Of a stretch of 53,711 nt of DNA, positions 22,030 to 35,849 are shown in pieces. The translations under genes were made by a program, and so were the position numbers. Origin of the DNA: Lingula anatina (Eukaryota; Brachiopoda; Lingulata; Lingulida; Lingulidae); the NCBI RefSeq assembly GCF_001039355.2, contig NW_019774236.1, forward strand, positions 36,992 to 90,702, read 5' to 3'. Below the pieces are notes generated by a model. It was not told the DNA's origin and searched no databases. It saw only the letters and a program-made list of their open reading frames with translations. Position 1 is the stretch's first letter, and every line of letters starts with the position of its first letter.

Positions 22030-25000
22030 TTTTCTTATAGTCAGTAAAACATTTAAGAAGTGTATAAATGAAATACATGTATAATATAGATAATTCACAA
22101 CCAGAGTGTTTTCTTCTCTGGGAAGGTGGGGGCGTCTTGAGGGAATTGTTAACGGGGGGGGGGGGGGGGGGGNGGGGAGGGGGTGCCTAAGTGATAGGTA
22201 CATTTGGAAATAAGAAGCGGCTTTCACAGGTAACGAAAATACATATACCCAATGGGACTCATTTAGTTAAAAAGTTAAAAACTTTAATAATAATAATAAT
22301 AGCGATTCTTATTTAAAGGCATTTGGGGCGTCAGGCAAGAAGCCAGCACTTGACATTAATTTACAATAAATGAAGCACTTAAATAATTACTTTATTCCAA
22401 TACACCAATGTTTGACTTTTGATTCACGTTTAAAAATTTCTTAAGTAAATTCTTTTTTCAAAATTTCTTTTATTAAACTTAAGAAATAAACTATACATGG
22501 TAAAAACATTTTACTATAGTCAAATACATACGTAAACACCCATACTCACATACTATTCTGCTCAATTACTGACAACTTCACTTTCGCCTTTATATTCCAG
22601 TATGTTCGTGCTTTAATACAATAGATATCGGTATACTGGAAATTCACATGAAAAGTAAATTTATTTTTGACAAAGACTGTGTTTGTTTAATCCCTTACAA
22701 CTTTTAAAGGCAATGATCCCGTTTTAATGAACTTTTACACATGTATTATTGAAAGTATTTGAGCATCTGGTGTTACAAGCCTACAGAGCAGGAACGGCAA
22801 ATAACATCTCAATGTTATTAACACCGCCAGTATATAAAAAGTCCCCCAACTGGATGGGATCATGAAGACAGAATGGAGAAAACAATAAAACGAATTATAG
22901 GGATCCCATCCATTCAGCAAATTCTTTTTTTATTTCTCACCAAGCAATATTAGACTTCTGATTTTAAGGGGAGTAAATGTTCTTAAGTAGTTTTTTTTTT
23001 CTCTCTAAGTATCTAATATTTTAATTTCACTTTTAAGACTAGCTTATAAATATTATAATATTCAGTTCTTTATTTAGTTTTATATCTCAAATGAAAACAT
23101 TTCCCGATATTTATATTTCAATAGCATTTTATTTGCTGAATTAATTTTTATGTTATTTCACTAGTTAGAAAAAAAACAAGATAAACATAAAACGCCCTAA
23201 GCTGGACTTTTAGGAAATGACTAGAACAAAATTCATTGAACGGCCCTATATTGTTAAAGATCTCGGTAATTTATTAGTAGACATATTGTCCACAGCTGCC
23301 GTAAGCTTAAAATTTCTTCCCTGGAAAGTAGATGATGTTAAGAATAGTACATTTCTTAAGATAGAACTCGGTCTCATGTTTTCCAAATGTGTCAGGAATC
23401 TAATCCGCGAAGCAGGCGACCACTGTACCCCTAAACCACAGAGACAGACGTAAACTTAAGCTATAGGCATGGCGAGATGGGCCTTGAACTCTCTATCGCC
23501 CCCCCCCCCTCGACCCACTACGCAATAAAACCACCCTGGTAGTTGTACACTTTTCTAGAAGTGTGTGCCAACATTTTCTCTATTTCGAATAAGTTGCAAA
23601 TACAAATTTCATGAAAAGTAACAATCTGCAGATTCGTTTAAATTACCCATCATGATCTCGTTCTCCTGCTACTTACAGATGCCTGTAATGAGTTTAATTA
23701 CTGACTTTTAGAGACAGTAGTTTGACATGCATATGTTCAGTAACATATGATCAATGTATTCTATGTAAGGATTATTAAAGATGTATATCTCGAAATAGAA
23801 TGTATATTTTCGTTAATTAGACTTAAGAAATAAACATTACAATGTACAATAAAATACATATCACTTCTCACATACACATTTCTCAAAAACATACGCATAC
23901 ACACATATCCGTATACCTACCATGCCACTTTATTGCGAGCTACATATATGTAACTACTGTACTGTATAACATAAATACATACATGTATAAAGACAAGCAA
24001 AGAATTATTTTTTTAGTTCAGAAAACATTCGATCTCCCTGGATTACGGATGCCCTCCTTTTTTTTTTTTTTTTTTGAATTTCTGTAAATGTATTACTTTA
24101 CCTAAGAAATTAGTAGATTTATTTTCTTATCATCATTTCCGAGAATAACATTGGCTACCTCTCCTTCACTCCAGTTTTCGAATTGTTTCCGCAAGTTTTT
24201 AACAGCATCAAAGCAAATGCTATATATATATTATATCTTTTATTTTTAAGAATTACACGCATCGGACTTTACTTGACTTCGACTGACGTGAAGGTCACTA
24301 CATTGTATATAAAATTTAGTTTTGAGGGTAATTAAAAAAGATAAGTGGAATCTTGTGGAAATTACCACGAGGAAAGGCGTAGTCTCGTCTAAAATCATGA
24401 ATAAATAGAGCAGATAATTTCTAGGCGGGAGCTTCAAGATTATTATAATTTATTCACATTGCTTGAGACGTTTCGTCGTTTAATGAGCGTGAGTAATATC
24501 AATACCGGTATCATCAAACGTAGGGTCCGGTTAAATGCAGGGTCTGGGGGACCCTGTATATTATACCTAATTATCATGATACAGAGTCCGAGACCAGTTA
24601 TTTCAGAAACCAGGGGTCCTACGGACTATCTCTCATGGGGGACCTTCTGGTACATGACACCGGACTGCCCGCGTGGCAGGCGAGCATTATCCCACGGTGG
24701 CTCCCGTGCTTCAGTTTGCACGGATGGCCCCTGCCCCTCCCCTCCCCTCCCCAATAAATCCTTCCGTGATGCTCGTAAACTTTTGTGCAAGTTTGAGTGC
24801 TATGTTCTGTATTTTGAATGAGTTACCGACATCAGCTTCATTTTAATTGGCAATCTACACCTCCGTTTACATTATTAGATATACCTGTATCTTCTGCAAC
24901 TCATACGTGTGTGATAAGTTCAATAACTGACACAGAGGTAGTAGTTTAGATGTATGTATTCTGCATAAGGAACATATTAAAATGTGTGTTTGTTAAAACA

Positions 25001-25046
25001 AAATTAAAATTGCCTCAAAACAATTGTTAGTTTAATATTTCTTATT
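22030..25046. other. Gene-poor stretch
   Basis: No supported gene. Simple tracts only: poly(G) with an N near 22156-22180, (TAA)n near 22286, poly(C) near 23502 and poly(T) near 24058-24075. Two open frames (23217-23453 and 24459-24821) have no family resemblance and no splice support. Confidence 0.4.
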
Positions 25047-25470
25047 ACCTCCGCCAAGGAGGTTGTTTTCACCCCTGTTTGTTTGTCTGTCTGTCTGTTT
25101 GTCATCAACATAACTCAAAAAGTTATGGCTGAATTTCGATGGAATTTTTAGGGTAGGTCAGAAATCGGTTAACTTAGAAGTGATTAGATTTTGGTGGTGA
25201 TCTGGGTCAATAATCAGTCAATAATCAAAAATAAAAAACTAAGTTATGGACCGATTTTGATTGAATTTTTCTGGAACTGTCAGAATGGGGCCAAGGAACA
25301 GATGGTTAGTTTTTGGTGGTGATCCGGATCAATAATCAACCAATAATCAATAATAAAAAATAAAAAAAAAAAACTAAATCATTATAGAATGAAAATCTAG
25401 GGGTAAAACGGCATTGGATGGAGACTTTCCTCCCTTGGCGGAGGTCTGCGCTCTCTGAGTGCTTTTCTAG
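25047..25470. mobile_element. (TGTC)n-core MITE, longer third copy
   Basis: Begins CCTCCGCCAAGGAGG and ends CCCTTGGCGGAGG plus GTGCTTTTCTAG. It has the same (TGTC)n core and AACTCAAAAAGTTATGG block as 10947-11208, but the GTTATGG...GGTGGTGATC module is present twice, which explains the greater length. Standing alone outside the LINE, it confirms a separate mobile family. Confidence 0.8.
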
Positions 25471-26145
25471 TTTTATCTATTTTACGTTAAAAAATAAACG
25501 CATCGGACTTTCCCAGTGCTGCCCTCTGTGGCCCAATTAATGTGTAGATACATGTATTAAGACGAGGAAGGGTGTGTCTGTTTCTGGACATCTGTTATTA
25601 GATCCCCTTTTGTGTAAGCTTACGTGTAATTCAAGTACTGATGCAAATTAAATGACCATAATATTAAACGCAAAAAATATTTATATCCTTTCAGCTTCAA
25701 AGACTGGCGTAGCAGCTACGAATGTTTACTTGATAGCCAGAAATGGTTTCACTCAGTTCTTTTTATTACTGCTTATTCAAACCAATGATTATAATCAGGT
25801 TCTCTGCATGAAAGGAAGTAAATCCAGTTACCAGATTTTGACCGTCAGTTCTGAACTCTCGAAGTCTATTTATAATGGTGCTGAAAACAAGGTATTGTGG
25901 AGGGGGAGGGTGTCCAGATGTCTTGGAGACGGCTTTTTATTTTTGCTCCAGATCTCGCTTTGTATATAATTGAGTCAGTGAACATTTATCTTCATCTTTG
26001 TTATCTTGTTATAACCAGTAGGAGAATAACGATATGAAAGGCAAATAAAGACTTATATAATGTAACGCCGACACAGATTACACACACACACACACACGAA
26101 CACACACACAAGCAAACACACACACGCGCACACACACACTTATCC

Positions 26146-26199
<54 letters not shown>

Positions 26200-26796
26200 G
26201 AACACACACACAAGCAAACACACACACGCGCACACACACACAATCACACACACACACACACGGATCTTATGGAGGGCACAGTGAGGTCAGTGGACCATGT
26301 TCTCCCATCCTTTGCTTTAGAGGTCCCCCCTTTCTTCCCTCCCCATCTCACCCTCCCCCCCCCAAAAAGAAAATCGAGCAAAACGATACAAAAAAACCAA
26401 TACTTCATCGTAAATATCACAGTAAAATTGTCCTTGATGACTGTTTTATATTTACTGAGAGAAAAAGTCCACCCCCTTCCCCTCCCCCCGCCCATCTCCC
26501 CATTTGTAACATCCTGGAACCAGTCAGTGCCGGTGTCAACATATCTATCTTACCAAAAGTCTTAAAAGTCGTATGACTTAAACCACTTGAAACATCCATC
26601 TACCTCCGCCCCCCCTCCCCCCCCCCCATACACACACCCTAGCATATGCAGGGATGCAAGGGAGGACACGGTCGTGAAATTTTGAGGAACTCAATCAATC
26701 AATCAATCTATCAATAACGAGACAACGCCAAGCCATTCTCCATACGTTTACTGTCAGGACACTGAACTGTGTACAGTTAAGTGGTTTTTTAAAAAT
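25471..26796. other. Gene-poor stretch with CA microsatellite
   Basis: No gene supported. A compound (CA)n array at about 26078-26262 contains a repeated higher-order phrase with GAACACACACACAAGC and ACGCGC interruptions. C-rich tracts lie near 26353 and 26610. A 105-codon open frame at 25652-25969 resembles nothing I know. Confidence 0.45.
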
Positions 26797-26832
26797 CATT
26801 CTGGCAAACAGGAACTCTGTGGTGTTGTTTTA

Positions 26833-26877
<45 letters not shown>

Positions 26878-27190
26878 CGAACAGATACTAGTGTCTTTTT
26901 TCGAAGACTTTTCCAAAAAAAAAAAATTCTGGCAACCAGAAACTAGTGTTTTTTGTCAAAAACGATCCTGGGAATCAGAAACTAGACTCGTTTTTCAAAA
27001 GCATTCCTGACAAAAGATAAACTAGTGTCGTTTTTTGAAAAAGAAGAGAAGATTCTGGCAACAAGGAGCTAGTGTCTTTTCAAAAACGCTGAACTTAATC
27101 TCTGTCGTTTTTCAAACTCTGACAACCAGAACCCAGTGTCGTTAACCTCAAAATCAAGTCTGGTTACCAAGAACTACTGTTCTATAAATA
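26797..27190. repeat. Degenerate tandem array, unit about 50-65 bp
   Basis: The phrase TCTGGCAACCAGAAACTAGTGTC followed by a TTTTTCAAAAA hinge recurs about seven or eight times with heavy decay (for example TCTGGCAAACAGGAACT, TCTGGCGAACAGATACTAG, TCTGGCAACAAGGAGCTAG, TCTGACAACCAGAACCCAG). One hinge has expanded to a poly(A) run of about 38 nt (26834-26871). Each hinge (T5CA5) can form a small stem. Confidence 0.8.
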
Positions 27191-27780
27191 AAAGTATTAT
27201 AAAGTAGGCTCTACGGTTAAATAAACAAGACCGGACGAGGGTGAATGGAACCCAAAAGGGTTTCTTTTTCACGAAGGAGATTTGGAAACAAATAAAAATG
27301 TTATTATTATTATTAGTATTATTATTTTAGGCTTATGTATTTGATTGCCGACATCTCCCCTGTCACAAACGATTGAAAAACAACAAGACTTTATATAAAC
27401 AGTAGGCCTACAAGTTCACTGCCCTGTGTTGCTGCCGGAGCGATGTGAAGCAGAAAGAACAATAAGGCATTGCCACTTCCCACCCCACCGCCGCCCCTCT
27501 TTCCCTAGGAAAACCGTCAGTGTGTTGGATACAGCTCATCTGAAGCTGTTTCTTCTCTAGCACAATTACGGCTTCGCATTGATCAACCTCTAAACCTGAT
27601 TTGATTGCGCCAGAGATCGTCAGGTATACTGGTATACTCATATATATTGGCATGGCCTTATGGAGTTCTAGTTACTGACCTCTCGAACACTGTCAACGGA
27701 GACCAAGTAGGCCTACTGAGGCACCGTTATGTAAACATGGACATAGATATGAACCTTACAGTTTACATAACCACTCCGAC
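27191..27780. other. 5' flank of the choline dehydrogenase gene
   Basis: No gene. A (TTA)n run lies near 27302. It may include the dehydrogenase promoter; I see no decisive TATA box. Confidence 0.35.
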
Positions 27781-30821
<3,041 letters not shown>

Positions 30822-30967
30822 ACTGGATAAAGTCCCTCAATACTGATGTCAGCATTTCTGATATCACCATTCCTGGATGCAGAACTGACATTGTCTTTCT
30901 TAAACAGCCAGTCAAACAGTGAGAATTCTGTCTTTGTTTTTATTCAGACTGAATAATTAATTTTATA

Positions 30968-30973
30968 AATAAA
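30968..30973 (+). promoter_or_regulatory. Poly(A) signal of CHDH
   Basis: AATAAA about 147 nt after the stop, the first canonical signal downstream. Another AATAAA lies near 31038. Confidence 0.6.
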
Positions 30974-33437
30974 AGCATGATTGTTATTTTCACTTCTTGC
31001 GTTTATTTTGCAAGTGTTCGTATAGCACTGATTCCAAATAAAAAAGCATGTTCTAAATTATTTGCTAAAAAGCAAAAACAATTAAATATACATATTAGTT
31101 TGCCTTCCAATGAATGAATGTGTATTTGTAAAATACACCCATCTCTTTATATTTTCTCTCAAGTAATATTATCACAGTTGTAAAGTGTGAGTGAAAAAGG
31201 TTTGCAAAGGTAAAAGAACAAATTAATTCAGAAAGACATTAAAATTTGTTACACACTACATTTACTAGTACACATTTTGCACACACTACATGTTCTATAA
31301 CTATAGAAAACAAATGCGAAAAAAAGAGGTTAAAAAGTACAACACCAAAGGAATGACAAAACCAGAGAATTAACATATTCAAATTTAATCAAAACAAGCA
31401 AATAAAATCCATTCCCATGCATGAGCTACATTTTCTACAGGTATAAATATGACTATGGGAGCAGATTCACCCTCAGTATAATTTTATCACACTAGGTCAG
31501 CCCGTTTCACAAAAAGAAAGTTTTGAGGTTAAGTTTGGACTGATTAGCTACTTGGAACAAAATAAAAATTTATATAGCCGAATATATGAAGTCAACTTTT
31601 CTTATGTGTGTTTAATGTGCCTTAATGGGCTGCTGCTATCTCTGACAGGGAAAAATCATTGTCAGTACAATTACAACTTTTCATAAGGGTTTAGTTACAG
31701 TCATTACATAAAAAAGGGAAGTAGACCTTTAGGTTCTTAACAAAATGGAATTTAGTTGGCTAAAATTCTTAATGGTCTTTGCTAAGACCAACATTTTACT
31801 TAAGCTATTTTGTGAAACAGGTGCTAGGACTATTATTAAAAAAAAAAAGGAACACGTCATCTTATCACCTGATAATATAACACCACCACCCTCTCCACAT
31901 TATTATATGCTGGTGATTTGAATTAATTTCCAGTCCAAAATAGTTCCTTGTCTTAACATGGCTGTGATCCATTATTCCCCCACGTAAGTTTTAACACCCC
32001 ATAGACCACAGACGGGTCAAAATACAAGACTCCAATCTTAACACAGGGCATGCTCCCAGTGAAACTATTGATCTACATAGTTTAATCCAACTCAGCAGGT
32101 ACTCTCACTGAATGTAACCAGTTTAACAAATTGAACAACAAATTAACATACCCCCTCCTGGCATTGAGTGGAATACTGAAAAGCTGGTGATTATTCTAGT
32201 ACACTGGAAACAAGAGGAGGCGTGTTAATCTGTTTTAGACTGTTAGCATTTAGGGAGAATCTCCGCAGAGTTGGATTGATATACGTGAAATTTTAGTTTC
32301 ATGTATAATGTGCATGTATAAACAGTGAAATCATGAATGCATGTCCTCTGTTATCAAAGACTAAATGATATCATATATTGCATACTTTACATAAAAAGTC
32401 AATGTAGATACAAGATAAAAAAACATGAGGTAAGCTAAGACTAAGATAATAGAGAAAAAGATATTTTAGAAGTACTGTACTCTTGCATAAAATACCCACG
32501 AATTGTCTCAGTTTGTGGAAAAATTATTATGTCCAATTAAAAACAGTCATGATTTTTAAAATGTTTGTAATCTTCTTGTTTGCAGCTATCGCCTACACCA
32601 GTTGTCAGAGGAACAGTAACGAGTTACTTCACCAAATTATGCCATTAATATGTTGGTCCATGTCAGGACCACCTACATAGAACACATTTTTGTCAAAATA
32701 TATAGTTAAATGAATATAAAAGAAAGAACTGGGTTTCCTTAAAATAAATGTCTTGATTACTTCCTTTGCCCATGAACACATCGGAATTCCTAAAGGTGCA
32801 TTAGAGCACAGAGTTTGGGTGAAAAAGGTTTAGGTCCATGTGACGTCACTGAAAAATCTGAAATTCATGTCCCAGACACCAAGTAAAGAAACCTTCACCA
32901 CAACCAGTTATCTTTGACTTATTTTGAGCACACGACACTTTCAGACCATTAGTCCAACACTGATAAATCAACCTGGTGTCTGGTAATGGGTTTTTGAACA
33001 ACAACCTGTTTTTATCTACACCTGTATATGAATGCTCCTTTAAATACGCCCACTGATAAAAAACACACATTTCCATATGACAAACACATCGTCCCACATT
33101 ATTATTATTATGAACATGTCCCTGTTATTCACAGCAATAACAACCAGCTGAGAGTGGAGGGGATAATATGCCAGATATTCCACACTCACAGTAGAGGGGT
33201 GCTGCCTTATTGATTGCAGTTAGCGGGCCTGTTCAGACAAGGTCCAACTTAAATCGTAAAATAAGTCTAAAATGTGTCATCAGACAACTTTACCAATCCA
33301 TATCACAAAATGATTGATTTTCATGCCTGAAGCAGGCTGGGATTTCCCGTGTGATCCAATGATGCCGTATTGATCTCACTTATTGTTATCTTTTTCAAGT
33401 TGGACTGTGTCTGGACAGATGTAACGACGGGGTTTGT
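30974..33437. other. Convergent intergenic region and Rab 3' UTR
   Basis: Lies between the 3' ends of CHDH (+) and the Rab gene (-). No additional exon is supported. Part adjoining 33437 must be the Rab 3' UTR. A foldback repeat occupies about 31492-31828. Confidence 0.5.
31492..31828. mobile_element. Foldback repeat, about 335 bp
   Basis: Left end CTAGGTCAGCCCGTTTCACA and right end (reversed) CTAGCACCTGTTTCACAAAA are inverted copies, with GTTAAGT / TTAAGTA homology just inside. No clear target duplication and no coding capacity. Confidence 0.55.
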
Positions 33438-35111
33438 TCAGCTCCCGCAGCAGCTCCAGCCCCCAACTCTCCTGGAGGAGTTCAAGTCTTGAATTGTGTG
33501 GGTGTCCTGCATCGTTACATCCCCTCCATGTTGTTTCTTTAGCTCCTGGGGAAAATTACAGAAATTATTCTTCATCATGTTCATTTATAGTTAACAATTG
33601 GAAGTTTCTATCATGATTATCCCTTTAAAAAATAATTTTTTTCAACATTATAAGTAATGAATGTTATTGACTGCATTATTTCATTAGATCATTTTACCAC
33701 ATGTGGTCCTAACCTTTATATAGTTACCAATCAATTTTTCAATAAAGCTGACAACAAACTGGATTACACTTATCCAGCACAACATAGACAGGTCTATACA
33801 GATAGAAAAAATATGAGCAAGTAAGAAGTTGGTGCACAATTGTATACAGTTCCTGTGGAAAATATAGATAACAACAAACCTTGGCAATTTTGAGAAAAAC
33901 ATCATCAATATTTGAATTATCCTTGGCACTTGTTTCTACAACATCAATTATTTCATTATTGCTGGCAAATTCCTTTGCTTTGGCAAATCGAATTTCCCTG
34001 TGCATTTCAAGGTCACTTTTGTTCCCTGGAAAGTGACAAAAAGGAAAATGTTTTAAATAATATCAATTTGATAATGATGATTACTTTCAGTTTTTAACTA
34101 TGTAGTCTTTAATAGCTTTTAGAAAAAACCTTATTACACCAAGAAGATCAACTTACATGGTAGAAATGAGGAGTGAGGGTGTGAAAACTCAAGTTTTTCT
34201 CCCGTACTGTCCCTACCTATCAATATTTTGACTATACTGCCCCCTGCATACTTCCTGACATCTTCCAACCAGCGGGACACATTGTTAAAACTTTCCTTCT
34301 TCGTAATATCATATGCCACCACGACGCCATTGGCACTCCTGTAATAACTCTGGGTTATTGTCCGGAAGCGCTCCTGGCCCGCAGTGTCCCAAACCTGGAG
34401 CTGAAAATGTAAACAGCACTATTAAGGTGTATTCAGACAAGGGGAAATCTGGATCAGTTTGTGTCTCATTGAAATTAAGAGATTGTAAAAACACTATAGG
34501 TGTAGAACAATTAAGTATTTGTTGTCACCACAGATTGATAATTGCAATAGATTACCATTATCTATAAGGTAACGTATAAGAAATTGCCAGTCAACCCGTT
34601 TTGACTGCATAAATCCATATTGGGATAATACAGAAATGTAAAAAACTGCATGTTCATAAACTTGCCTCTTTTGTTGAAAATTTCCAAGAGATAAGCTGAA
34701 CATGTGGTAATAAGTAAATGTGAAAAAGCCTAAAATAACATTATTTTGTTTTATAAATAGGCCAACGAATTAAAAAAACTGTATCTAAGTTGTTTCACTT
34801 TTAATCAAAATATGTTGTTTATTTCAGCAATGTGCCACTATGATTGTAAAGGTTAAATGTTAATTATACGTGGAATTACAGATTTTAGGCTAAGCAAAAG
34901 AGACATATGCTACCTTTATCTTTTTCCCGTCTAACATCAGTGTTTTCATGGTGAAATCCACCCCAATTGTGCTTCCGTGTTTCTCTGTATACGTCCCCGA
35001 CTTAAATCTTTGGACCACACACGTCTTCCCGACCCCTGCATCTCCTATCAGCACAATCTTAAAGAGATAGTCATAAACCTCATCTGCGTCTGTTCCACTT
35101 TGGTGTGACAT
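33438..35111 (-). CDS. Rab43: Rab43-like small GTPase
   Basis: Membrane-trafficking GTPase, switching between GDP and GTP forms on Golgi/endosomal membranes in known homologues. Four exons on the minus strand: 35111-34914, 34400-34217, 34025-33880 and 33545-33438 (TGA). The total of 636 nt gives 211 residues, the usual size. Motifs: P-loop GDAGVGKT (23-30), switch I with STIGVDF (47-53), WDTAGQE (70-76), NKSD (129-132), ETSAK (158-162). The C-terminus is CCGS, a double-Cys geranylgeranylation site. [21 protein letters not shown] and EDVRKYAG favour Rab43 over the related Rab19. All junctions are GT..AG. The gene is complete and intact, and lies head-to-head with GRIPAP1. Confidence 0.95.
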
Positions 35112-35849
35112 GTGGAATGTGTTTCAGTACTTGTCCTCTTCTCGGGTAGATCAATGTAAAAACAATTAATGGGACGTCAGCTTACGAAGCCACTTCAGAC
35201 ATATTGGAATTAGTCAAGATGAGCCAGTGTCTATAGCGGAAATGACAAGGCTTGGCATTACATTGAAAGATATGTCTCAAGAGACACCAGATTTTTCATT
35301 AGACTTATTTCTGACTTTAGGCAAAAACATTTCATTTTTCTTAGATTTTAATTTTCTGCTCACATTTTAGCACAAAAAAAGATGAAAATTACGTTTCCAG
35401 AAATGTTGTTTTAAAGTTAAAGTAACTTTAACACAATGTCCAGAAGAGTTTCAGATAAGAAAATGAATGTATGAAAAGTATATTCTTTAGATCTATCTCT
35501 GCTGTGGTAGTTGAAATTACGATTATTCTGAAGTGCAATATGTATCAAAAACAAAGTTATTTTAATCTCTACATAAATTCTGCTACAGGTTATACATCCA
35601 GTGGTCTGTCAGGGCTATTGTGTGGTCTCCTGAGGTCTGTCTCTCGTCAGGTTCCAGTGCTATCTCAAGCAGTCTGCTTTTTTACAACTAAATCGTGGAC
35701 GGCTCGTAACTTTTTTTTGCAAATATCTGAACTTGCTCACGGGTTTGTACATTTGAAGCATGTAACGTTTGTTTGAATAACAGTGCCAATGGGTATACTA
35801 TAAACTGTACGAGAATAATAAATATCTGAAGCTCACGAATCGCTGAAAA
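35112..35849. promoter_or_regulatory. Shared divergent promoter region, Rab43-like / GRIPAP1
   Basis: 738 bp separate the two divergent start codons, so both 5' UTRs and promoters lie here unless upstream non-coding exons exist. A CRE-like GGACGTCA is at about 35172. No TATA box was identified with confidence. The regulatory role is inferred from the arrangement. Confidence 0.5.

Noticed and set aside
25652-25969. 105-codon protein gene
   Set aside because: No recognisable domain, no upstream signals and AT-rich chance composition.
26001-26243. Cys/Val-rich protein encoded by the CA repeat
   Set aside because: Purely a translation of a dinucleotide microsatellite.
26834-26871. Poly(A) tail of a processed pseudogene
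   Set aside because: The run lies inside the degenerate tandem array as an expanded hinge, with no retrocopy upstream.
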